DNA of 23,885 nt from Alphaproteobacteria bacterium (GTDB taxonomy: Bacteria; Pseudomonadota; Alphaproteobacteria; UBA828). Location of the stretch: contig JABJCZ010000340.1 of the NCBI GenBank assembly GCA_018668475.1, positions 1 to 23,885 on the forward strand, written 5' to 3'. The notes under the pieces were generated by a model, which saw only the letters and a list, made by a program, of their open reading frames with translations, did no database searches and was not told the origin of the DNA. Made by a program: the position numbers and the translations under genes. This document shows positions 7,424-13,448 of the stretch, one piece after another (the stretch's first letter is position 1; each line of letters starts with the position of its first letter).

Positions 7424-7891
7424 ATGGACCTTCAGCAAGATGTCGATTTGCTCAGGAACATTCCTTTGTTCCGCAATATCGATTCGGCCAAGCTGAAATT
7501 GCTTGCCTTCACTAGCGAGCGCCTGACATTCCAGCCCGAAGAAAATCTATTTTTGCAGGGAGATTTCGGTGATGCGGCATACATCATCGTTGAAGGTGAT
7601 GCGGCAGTGCTCATCATCACGCCCGATGGTGACGAACTTCAAGTTGCCGCTGTGCGCCAGAATGACTGGGTTGGCGAAATTGCCATTCTTTGTGATGTTC
7701 CTCGAACAGCTACTGTGCGCGCAAAAACCAAACTGGTGACGCTGAAAATTTCCAAGGACATTTTCTTTCAGCTCATCACGCAGTTTCCGCAGATGTCAGT
7801 TGAAGTGATGCGCGAGCTGGCCAGCCGGCTTGAAAAGACCAATCGTCAACTTCAGGAGACCGCCGGGCAGCTCAAGGAAGCGCGCGGCTGA
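7424..7891 (+). CDS. Stand-alone cyclic nucleotide-binding domain protein
   Basis: A 155-residue protein that is almost entirely one CRP/PKA-type cNMP-binding beta-roll, with no DNA-binding helix-turn-helix. LFLQGDFGDAAYIIVEGDA (43-60) forms the early strands. The phosphate-binding cassette is GEIAILCDVPRTATV (84-98), with Glu85 for the ribose and Arg94 for the cyclic phosphate, so cAMP or cGMP binding is credible. The C-terminal helix (about 121-153) is charged and may be a short coiled coil. GGGAG at 7413-7417 is six bases before ATG 7424; an ATG at 7421 is an alternative. The gene follows the ABC exporter by about 100 bases, suggesting it senses cNMP for that exporter rather than regulating transcription. 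Partner binding is inference. Confidence 0.88.
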   Translation: MDLQQDVDLLRNIPLFRNIDSAKLKLLAFTSERLTFQPEENLFLQGDFGDAAYIIVEGDAAVLIITPDGDELQVAAVRQNDWVGEIAILCDVPRTATVRAKTKLVTLKISKDIFFQLITQFPQMSVEVMRELASRLEKTNRQLQETAGQLKEARG

Positions 7892-7904
7892 GGGCAGTAG
7901 GGCC

Positions 7905-8408
7905 TTGAGCCGCCTCGATTCATTTTTGCGTCGGCTGACTGCGCAGCACGTATGCCTCGGTGCATGTGTCCGCCTTGTCGAAACCGTGCCCGGCCCGGTC
8001 TGGGAACTGGGTTTGGGTTCAGGTCGGAGCTACGATCATCTTTGCCATCTCTTTCCCGCTCGCGACATTCAGGTGTTCGAGCACCGGGTCTCTGAAGATG
8101 CGGCCGGGATGGTGCCGCCCGACCAGATGATCATCGGCGACATGCGCGAAACACTTGCCAATGCGGCGGGCCGGCCTGGCCTGGCTGGCGCCGGGCCAGC
8201 GGTTGTCCATGCGGATATTGGCTCCGGCAACGATATCGTGGATGCGGAACTGGCGAATTTTCTGGGGGGCATGTTGCCGGCGGTTATGGCCCCTGGCGGG
8301 GTCGTTGCGGCGGATCGGCCGTTGCCAGGTAAGTTGAACCCTTTGCCATTACCGGGCGGCATCGCGGCAGGGCGATACTTTCTGTTGTCCAACCCGGGCC
8401 TGCACTAG
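7905..8408 (+). CDS. SAM-dependent methyltransferase-like protein (Methyltransf_17-type)
   Basis: A protein of about 167 residues resembling small class I SAM-methyltransferase-like proteins of alphaproteobacteria. LDSFLRRLTAQ opens the fold. VWELGLGSGRSYDHL (33-46) is the glycine-rich SAM loop (motif I), and IQVFEHRV gives the acidic end of strand 2. VVHADIGSGNDIVDAELANFL corresponds to the motif IV region, and the C-terminus has MLPAVMAPGGVVAADRPL. I start it at TTG 7905, 13 bases after the cNMP gene, because similarity begins at SRLDSF. An in-frame ATG at 7830 would add 25 residues and overlap the upstream gene by 62 bases. Substrate unknown, and catalytic activity is unproven. It is probably co-transcribed with the exporter and sensor. 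Confidence 0.75.
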   Translation: MSRLDSFLRRLTAQHVCLGACVRLVETVPGPVWELGLGSGRSYDHLCHLFPARDIQVFEHRVSEDAAGMVPPDQMIIGDMRETLANAAGRPGLAGAGPAVVHADIGSGNDIVDAELANFLGGMLPAVMAPGGVVAADRPLPGKLNPLPLPGGIAAGRYFLLSNPGLH

Positions 8409-8429
8409 CCGCCGGATTTAGCTGGCGGC
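8408..8429. terminator. Hairpin at a convergent gene junction
   Basis: GCCGCC (8408-8413) and GGCGGC (8424-8429) form a six-base stem across the ten-base gap between the convergent stops at 8408 and 8418. Neither side has a clear T-run, so bidirectional termination is possible but weakly supported. Confidence 0.35.
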
Positions 8430-9062
8430 GCGCCACCAGCCGTGCTCGTTCACGGCATAATAGGGCTCGTAGTGGCTTACCAGCGCGGGAGCCTTTAGGG
8501 CTGAGTTGCGGTTGTCGAGCACCAGCGAGCGGTCGTCAATGCGGACGATCAGCACCGCGTGCGGCGTGTTGTTCCGTGTGTCTTCCACCACGACGATGCG
8601 CATATCCTCTGCCTGCATTCCGAGGGCGCGCAGCGAGAGATATTTTAGGATCGCAAAATCCTCGCAGTCACCATCGCCCGACAGGAATTCCCGTGGGGTT
8701 GCCCAGTAGTCCCGAATACCGAAGGCTTGTGTGTCGGGTACATAGCGGCGCTGGTTGACCCAACGGTTTACCGTTGCGACGCGCTCCAGCGGGTTGGCTT
8801 CAGCGAGACCCAGCAACCGCACCAGCCACGCTTCATAGGCGCAATCCGCCAGTCCCGCATCGCATACGCTTCCGTTGCTGCTCTGACGAGCATGACGTAG
8901 CAGCATGTTTGTCCATTTGGAAAATGTATCTAGGCCGTCGGATTCGGTCGCGCTGCCGAACATTCCGGGCGCCCCAAGACCGGCGCGTGCAGGCGCAGCC
9001 GCGATCAGGCAGGCGCAGATCATCGATAGGACGAGTAGTTTTGATAAAAGGCGGGGAACCAT
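8418..9062 (-). CDS. Transglutaminase-like cysteine protease (BTLCP / LapG-like)
   Basis: A 214-residue secreted protein of the bacterial transglutaminase-like cysteine proteinase family (peptidase C93). Residues 1-27 are a Sec signal peptide ending APARA. The catalytic triad is visible as Cys133 in GDGDCEDFAILKYLSL, His168 in NTPHAVLIVRI and Asp183 in LVLDNRNS. LapG, the characterised member, is a periplasmic protease that clips biofilm adhesins under control of the c-di-GMP receptor LapD. Neither LapD nor a giant adhesin is encoded here, so the target is unknown. The gene is 92 bases downstream of exonuclease III on the same strand and converges with the methyltransferase-like gene. Confidence 0.9.
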   Translation of the reverse strand: MVPRLLSKLLVLSMICACLIAAAPARAGLGAPGMFGSATESDGLDTFSKWTNMLLRHARQSSNGSVCDAGLADCAYEAWLVRLLGLAEANPLERVATVNRWVNQRRYVPDTQAFGIRDYWATPREFLSGDGDCEDFAILKYLSLRALGMQAEDMRIVVVEDTRNNTPHAVLIVRIDDRSLVLDNRNSALKAPALVSHYEPYYAVNEHGWWRAAS

Positions 9063-9130
9063 GTTTTATCCGTCAAGTATCCGAGCGGTCGGATGACTTT
9101 GATTTGACGACAAACTGGTAAATAAATGCT

Positions 9131-9150
9131 TTCCCGCTTTTTGCGGGTTT
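9131..9150 (-). terminator. Probable terminator after exonuclease III gene
   Basis: CCCGC (9133-9137) and GCGGG (9143-9147) form a perfect five-base stem around TTTTT, five bases beyond the exonuclease stop on the minus strand. Read on minus, the stem is followed by AAAGCATTTATTT, a poor T-tract, so termination may be partial. Confidence 0.4.
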
Positions 9151-9154
9151 CGTC

Positions 9155-9943
9155 TCAGGTGTTGAGATCGAGCACGACTGGCGCGTGGTCAGATGGCCGC
9201 GGCCAGCCACGTACCGGCTCTGCAATATGGGCGCCCTGCAACGCGGCGCGCAGATGCGGCGTTACCCATATATGGTCCAGCCGCCGCCCCTTGTTGGCCG
9301 CCTTCCAGTCCGCGGCCCGATAACTCCACCATGAAAAAATCTTGTCTTCCGGTGGCACGAATTCCCGCACCGCGTCGATCCACCCGCCGGCTGTCATGAT
9401 GTTGTCCAGCCGGCTGATTTCCGCCGGCGTGTGCGTGATTACTTTGGCAAGCTTCTTGTGTGACCAGACGTCGGTTTCAAGCGGCGCGACATTCAGGTCG
9501 CCGACCAGCACTGCGGGTCGCTCTCCTTTGCGCTTCTTGAACCAGTCCGCCATGGCATCGAGAAAAGCCAGCTTGTGCGCAAACTTTTCGTTTTTCTCTG
9601 GATCCGGCTCGTCGCCGCCGGCCGGCACATAGAAATTGTGCACCTCCAGCCCGCTGGCAAGTGTGACCCAGATGTGGCGACTGTCTTCGCGCCCACACCA
9701 GTGCTTGCGGTGGGCCCGCGAGATTGGTAGCCGGGAATGGATGGAAACACCGTGGTACCCCTTCTGACCGAATACGGCGTGGTCCGTAAACCCCATCTCG
9801 GTGAAGGCGCTCTGTGGGTAGGCAGCGTCCGTCACCTTGATCTCCTGAAGACACAGAATATCCGGCGAGAGCTCGGCAACCAGCCGGGCAACGCTCTCGA
9901 TACGAAGACGAACGGAGTTGATGTTCCAGGAAACAATACGCAT
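9155..9943 (-). CDS. xthA: Exodeoxyribonuclease III
   Basis: A 262-residue AP endonuclease and 3'-5' exonuclease of the ExoIII family, which cuts DNA at abasic sites in base-excision repair. The order of motifs is canonical. MRIVSWNINSVR provides Asn near residue 7, and LCLQEIKV carries the metal-binding Glu34. GYHGVSIHS follows, then VGDLNVAP with the catalytic Asp/Asn pair. LDHIWVTPHL and SDHAPVVLDL near the C-terminus contribute the final Asp-His pair. Length matches the family. The ATG at 9943 begins exactly at the conserved N-terminus. It lies between DUF1127 upstream and the LapG-like gene downstream. Confidence 0.97.
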   Translation of the reverse strand: MRIVSWNINSVRLRIESVARLVAELSPDILCLQEIKVTDAAYPQSAFTEMGFTDHAVFGQKGYHGVSIHSRLPISRAHRKHWCGREDSRHIWVTLASGLEVHNFYVPAGGDEPDPEKNEKFAHKLAFLDAMADWFKKRKGERPAVLVGDLNVAPLETDVWSHKKLAKVITHTPAEISRLDNIMTAGGWIDAVREFVPPEDKIFSWWSYRAADWKAANKGRRLDHIWVTPHLRAALQGAHIAEPVRGWPRPSDHAPVVLDLNT

Positions 9944-10008
9944 GGCCGGCGCGACCCTATCACGGGCGCCAGCAACCGGCGATTAGGCGTTTCAGGCGTT
10001 GAACGAGC

Positions 10009-10050
10009 AAGGCCCAGCGCACCTTTGGGGCGTGCCGGGCCTTGAAATTT
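10009..10050 (-). terminator. Hairpin downstream of the DUF1127 gene
   Basis: CAAGGCCC and GGGCCTTG are complementary, and inner GCAC/GTGC segments extend the stem. The element starts about 25 bases after the DUF1127 stop on the minus strand. No good T-tract follows on minus (GCTCGTTC), so this may be a processing-stabilising stem or a weak terminator separating DUF1127 from exonuclease III. Confidence 0.45.
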
Positions 10051-10074
10051 GACGATCTGCCTTCGATTGATGCG

Positions 10075-10248
10075 TCAGGCAGCTCGACGTGAGGTGCGAA
10101 CGAACTCGCCGCGCACAACTGCGTCGATCTCGCCACGGCCGATGCCGATGTCCGAGAGCTGACGATCACTCATGGACAGAAGCTCCGAGCGAACCCGGCT
10201 CCGTTCCTGCCAGCTTTGAAAAACACGAATAATGCTGTTTCCAACCAT
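10075..10248 (-). CDS. DUF1127 (YjiS-like) small basic protein
   Basis: A 57-residue protein starting MVGNSIIRVFQSWQERSRVR and containing the DUF1127 core LLSMSDRQLSDIGIGRGEID, then a basic tail ending in RTSRRAA. The core's L-x-D/S-D-x2-L-x-DIG-x-x-R pattern is characteristic. Small DUF1127 proteins are common in alphaproteobacteria, and some are linked to RNA turnover, small RNAs and phosphate or stress responses. GGAG lies about eight bases before the ATG in AAAGGAGAGAAGAAATG, an excellent ribosome binding site. The gene has an unusually long, structured leader of roughly 100 bases and a hairpin after its stop. The specific role here is unknown. Confidence 0.9.
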   Translation of the reverse strand: MVGNSIIRVFQSWQERSRVRSELLSMSDRQLSDIGIGRGEIDAVVRGEFVRTSRRAA

Positions 10249-10273
10249 TTCTTCTCTCCTTTGCTTTCGCTAT

Positions 10274-10317
10274 GCGCCGGGGTGAGCAGGTCTTTGTCTC
10301 GTCCCGGCGGGTTTTTT
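10274..10317 (+). terminator. Intrinsic terminator in plus orientation inside the DUF1127 leader
   Basis: CGCCGGG (10275-10281) pairs perfectly with CCCGGCG (10303-10309). An inner GAG/CTC adds three pairs. The stem is followed by GG and six T residues (10312-10317). This is a textbook intrinsic terminator for plus-strand transcription, but every gene from 8418 to 19081 is on the minus strand. On the minus strand the same hairpin would fold in the DUF1127 5' leader and lacks a T-tract. Confidence 0.6.
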
Positions 10318-10351
10318 CTGATGCACCAGTGTCCGGCGCGTCTGTGGCTTC

Positions 10352-10379
10352 TATTTAAACCACTTACAGCTATTCACAA
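10352..10379 (-). promoter_or_regulatory. Possible sigma-70-type promoter for DUF1127
   Basis: On the minus strand TTGTGA (10379-10374) and TAAATA (10357-10352) are separated by 16 bases. The pair lies about 100 bases ahead of the DUF1127 ATG, which would give a leader containing the 10275-10309 hairpin. It is a moderate consensus match found by eye. Confidence 0.35.
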
Positions 10380-10446
10380 CCAATAATGCTGCGGTGCACC
10401 AATGCAAAAAATGCATAGCAAAGAGCCCTAACCCACCCGAATAAAG

Positions 10447-10462
10447 GGTAAGTATTTGTTAA
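10447..10462 (-). promoter_or_regulatory. CtrA-like motif
   Basis: The minus strand reads TTAACAAATACTTACC, i.e. TTAA, seven bases, TTACC. The CtrA consensus of alphaproteobacteria is TTAA-N7-TTAAC, so there is one mismatch. It lies in the 227-base gap upstream of DUF1127. A single AT-rich match can occur by chance. Confidence 0.25.
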
Positions 10463-10475
10463 CGAAATGGGGGTG

Positions 10476-11273
10476 CTAAAGTGTGATTTGGGCCCGACGT
10501 GCGCTCGATCGAGCGTCGGCGGCAGCTGCAAAGGCGGCAAATATGGCGGCATAGAACGGATTGTCGCGGACGCGCCATTCCGGGTGCCATTGGACCGCCA
10601 ATGCAAATCCCGCCGAACCAGTTACCCGGACGGCCTCGATTTGCTGGTCTGGTGCCACTGCTTCAATGGTCAAGCCGGGCGCCAGTCGGTCAATACCCTG
10701 AGTGTGCAGCGAATTAACTTCAGGTTGGGCTACGTCGGGCCAGAGTGCGGCCAGTTGCCCGCCGGGTTCCAGCGTTATGGTGTGACGGGTCGCATACTGG
10801 ACGTCGAGTGGCAGGGACCGATCAACATCGTGGTTCATTCGTCCCGGAACCTCGGGCAAGCACTGGTGCAACGTGCCACCCAGAGCCACGTTCAGCTCCT
10901 GCATGCCCCGGCATATACATAGCAGTGGCACGGCCGCCGCGAGGGCCGCCCGGATCAACGGCAGGGTTGAGCCGTCGCGTTGAGGATCGAGCATGGTGCC
11001 CGGCGCAGTTGGTGGGCCGCCGTAGTGTTCTGGCGATATATTACTCGGGCTGCCTGTCAGCAACAGGCCGTCTATGGAGCTCAACAGTGTATCGTGCGTA
11101 GTGGTATCGCCGAGCGAAGGGGTGATAACTGGCACGGCGCCGGCACCCTCAATCGCGCCCAGCACATACTTTTCGCCGACCACATGAAACACCTGCCCGT
11201 CCAGCTCCCGCACGCAGGATGGCAGGGCGATCAGCGGCCGTGGGGCCGTGTTGATGTCTTTCGTATCGGGCAT
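10476..11273 (-). CDS. Class I glutamine amidotransferase / gamma-glutamyl hydrolase (peptidase C26, PuuD-like)
   Basis: A 265-residue peptidase C26 protein, the family of PuuD, which hydrolyses gamma-glutamyl-GABA in putrescine breakdown. The nucleophile elbow is LLCICRGMQELN with Cys121. The catalytic His-Glu pair is H230 and E232 in QWHPEW. DGLLLTGSPSNISPEHY (about 68-84) forms the conserved glycine loop, and NSLHTQGID (187-195) a family signature near the C-terminal half. The open frame continues far upstream inside the MATE gene; ATG 11273, eight bases after the MATE stop, fits the family N-terminus. Other putrescine-pathway genes are absent here, so the exact gamma-glutamyl substrate is uncertain. 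Confidence 0.88.
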   Translation of the reverse strand: MPDTKDINTAPRPLIALPSCVRELDGQVFHVVGEKYVLGAIEGAGAVPVITPSLGDTTTHDTLLSSIDGLLLTGSPSNISPEHYGGPPTAPGTMLDPQRDGSTLPLIRAALAAAVPLLCICRGMQELNVALGGTLHQCLPEVPGRMNHDVDRSLPLDVQYATRHTITLEPGGQLAALWPDVAQPEVNSLHTQGIDRLAPGLTIEAVAPDQQIEAVRVTGSAGFALAVQWHPEWRVRDNPFYAAIFAAFAAAADARSSARRAQITL

Positions 11274-11281
11274 GCCGTTGT

Positions 11282-12631
11282 TCAGGCCTCCACGTAACCG
11301 CCCTTGCGGCCAATATTCCAGTGTATGGCACCCATGCTCAGGCTGCGTATCACGTAGAGCAGGGTCAGTGCCAGCCAGAGACCGTGGTTGCCGAGCACAT
11401 CTGGCAACCAAAGGGCGGCTGGCACAAACAGGGCGGCTGAGAACAACATGGAGTTTCGCATGTCGCGGGTTCGAGTCGTGCCGGTAAAAACGCCGTCGAG
11501 AAACAGCGCCCAGAAAGCGGCAATTGGCATGCCGATGACCCAAGGCAAATATGTGCTGGCCCCGGCTCGCACCTCCGTAAGGTTGGTCAGACCACGAATG
11601 AGCACCGGTCCAAGCACGATGAACCCAAGGACCGTGATCAGCGCAATGACGAAGCACCATATGCCACCGACACGAATGGCAGCGGCCATGTCCGGCTTGC
11701 TACGTGCGCCGAGCGCTCGTCCGGTCAGGGCTTCGGCGGCAAACGCCATGCCGTCGATCCCGTAGTTCAGGAAAATCACAAAATTCATGAGCACGGCATT
11801 GGCGGCCAGCGTCAGGTCCCCCATGCGCGCGGCAAGGGACTCAAACAAAACGAAGGCCAGGGAGACCGCCATTGTACGAATAAATATATCGGTGTTGACC
11901 GATACAAACCGCCGAATGCGCTCGCCAGCGAGAACAAGCCGCCACCGCAAATTTCCTGCGCGGCCAACGAGCAGTTTTCTGACGATAAAGCCGCCGACGA
12001 GCAGGCCGGAATAGTCGGCAATAACCGTCGCCCAGCCTACGCCGGAAACGCCCATGTCGAGCACAAGGACGAAAATCAGGTCCAGAACTATATTGAGACC
12101 GTTTACGACGATCAGCAGCACCATAACCGGCCGCGTTCTTTGCATGCCGATAAACCAGCCCATCATCGCGACATTGCTCAGCGCGGCCGGTGCGCCCCAT
12201 ATGCGGGCATAGAAATACACTTCGCCTGATGCCGTGACCCCGTCGCTCGCCCCGATGGCCGAAAACGCACCCCAGCCGATCAGCGTTTGAGTGGCCACCA
12301 TTATGCTGGCCAGAAGCCCGGCGATGACCAGCGCCCGAACCAGTACCGCGCGTAACTCATCATGATCGTCGGCACCATAGGCCTGGGCGGTCAGACCGGT
12401 CGTGCCCATGCGCAAAAAATTGCAGCTAAAATAGAGTGTCGCAAAAATCAGTGCACCGATGGAGACTGCGCCAAGATATTGCGGGTTGCCCAAGTGTCCG
12501 ACGACAGCGGTATCCACTGCCCCCAGCAGCGGCAACGTGATGTTGGACAGGATCATCGGGAGCGCGAGCTGCCACATGCGACGATGCCAAGGGCCGTCGG
12601 CGCCCATACGATCAAACAGCGGCTGGTTCAT
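11282..12631 (-). CDS. MATE family efflux transporter (DinF-like)
   Basis: A 449-residue, mostly hydrophobic protein with about twelve membrane helices. Near the N-terminus MWQLALPMILSNITLPLLGAVDTAVVG has the MATE helix 1 pattern with Asp after the loop (VDTAVVGHLG), as in the DinF branch. The second half repeats the fold from about residue 230, with DGMAFAAEALTGRALGARSK as the equivalent of the first-half GLTAQAYGADDHDE. MATE proteins export organic cations or toxic compounds in exchange for H+ or Na+. The gene begins nine bases after lolA and ends eight bases before the amidotransferase gene, so it probably shares their transcript. The exported substrate is unknown. Confidence 0.92.
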   Translation of the reverse strand: MNQPLFDRMGADGPWHRRMWQLALPMILSNITLPLLGAVDTAVVGHLGNPQYLGAVSIGALIFATLYFSCNFLRMGTTGLTAQAYGADDHDELRAVLVRALVIAGLLASIMVATQTLIGWGAFSAIGASDGVTASGEVYFYARIWGAPAALSNVAMMGWFIGMQRTRPVMVLLIVVNGLNIVLDLIFVLVLDMGVSGVGWATVIADYSGLLVGGFIVRKLLVGRAGNLRWRLVLAGERIRRFVSVNTDIFIRTMAVSLAFVLFESLAARMGDLTLAANAVLMNFVIFLNYGIDGMAFAAEALTGRALGARSKPDMAAAIRVGGIWCFVIALITVLGFIVLGPVLIRGLTNLTEVRAGASTYLPWVIGMPIAAFWALFLDGVFTGTTRTRDMRNSMLFSAALFVPAALWLPDVLGNHGLWLALTLLYVIRSLSMGAIHWNIGRKGGYVEA

Positions 12632-12640
12632 GAGAACAGA

Positions 12641-13291
12641 CTATCGGCTTTGCTGTTCGCGCGGATCGTCAAAAACAAATAGCTCGTTGTCGAGGTCTAC
12701 GTTCGTCTCAAGCTCAAACAGCGTAACGGTCGTCGTCAGGCCCTGTGCGTCATCAACCTGCCATTGTCGCAACGCGAGTGGTGCGTCCGTATAAATGAGT
12801 GTCAGGCTGCCTTGTGCCGGATCCTCGCGTTGCACCACGCGCACCGCAAATAGCCCGTCGCGGTTCTCAAACCCGGTCACGACCAGCCGATCATTGAACC
12901 GCACATACGTGTCAGTCAGGGCGCCGAGGGGCGTGTCAAAGATGGGCCAGTCGCTGATCTGGTTGAGTTCGCGATCATGGTAGTGGAGCAGAAAACCGTC
13001 ACCAATGATCAGTACCGGAAAGGGCGGATCGTATTCGACGCGAAGCCGCCCGGGCCGGCGCAAATAAAATAATCCCGTTGCCTCTTCGCCCCTGGCCGAC
13101 ACCTGAAGAAATTGCGCCCGCAAATTCTGAATGTCGTTCATGTAGTTTTCGATGCGCGCCAGTTCGCTTTGTTCGGCGCTGGTCAACTCCACAGGTGTCG
13201 CGTCCTCTGCGTTGGCGGCGGCAGTCCACAAGCAGAGGATTAGCGCAATTGCACACACGTGGTGCGGCAGGCGAAGTTTGAGTTGCATCAT
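12641..13291 (-). CDS. lolA: Outer-membrane lipoprotein carrier protein LolA
   Basis: A 216-residue periplasmic chaperone that carries outer-membrane lipoproteins from LolCDE to the outer membrane. A signal peptide (MMQLKLRLPHHVCAIALILCLWTAAANA) leads into a helix, IENYMNDIQNLRAQFLQVS, then the LolA signature GLFYLRRPGRLRVEYDPPFP. DTYVRFNDRLVV, FAVRVVQRED and the strand set to ELFVFDDPRE complete the beta-sheet half-barrel. The start is chosen at 13291 because the signal peptide begins there; 13288 is equally possible, and upstream in-frame 13363 would give an odd hydrophobic extension. It follows ftsK by 157 bases, the usual alphaproteobacterial order. Confidence 0.92.
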   Translation of the reverse strand: MMQLKLRLPHHVCAIALILCLWTAAANAEDATPVELTSAEQSELARIENYMNDIQNLRAQFLQVSARGEEATGLFYLRRPGRLRVEYDPPFPVLIIGDGFLLHYHDRELNQISDWPIFDTPLGALTDTYVRFNDRLVVTGFENRDGLFAVRVVQREDPAQGSLTLIYTDAPLALRQWQVDDAQGLTTTVTLFELETNVDLDNELFVFDDPREQQSR

Positions 13292-13448
13292 GGCGAGCTT
13301 CGTGCGGTCAGCGAAAACCTGAAGGTAGGCGATGGCGGCAAAGTGCGCCAGCAACAAGGCCATGTCATGGCATTACCCAGAATCACCTGGGAATTTTCAT
13401 GGGCTTTATTGCAGTTCAATGGCGGCCAGGGGCTGCCAGCACGGTTCG

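Noticed and set aside
9960..10169. 69-residue minus-strand open frame near DUF1127
   Set aside because: It is out of frame with, and overlaps, the DUF1127 gene, which has the better start signal and family match.
11274..11660. 129-residue N-terminal extension of the amidotransferase
   Set aside because: It lies entirely within the MATE coding sequence in another frame; family similarity starts just after ATG 11273.
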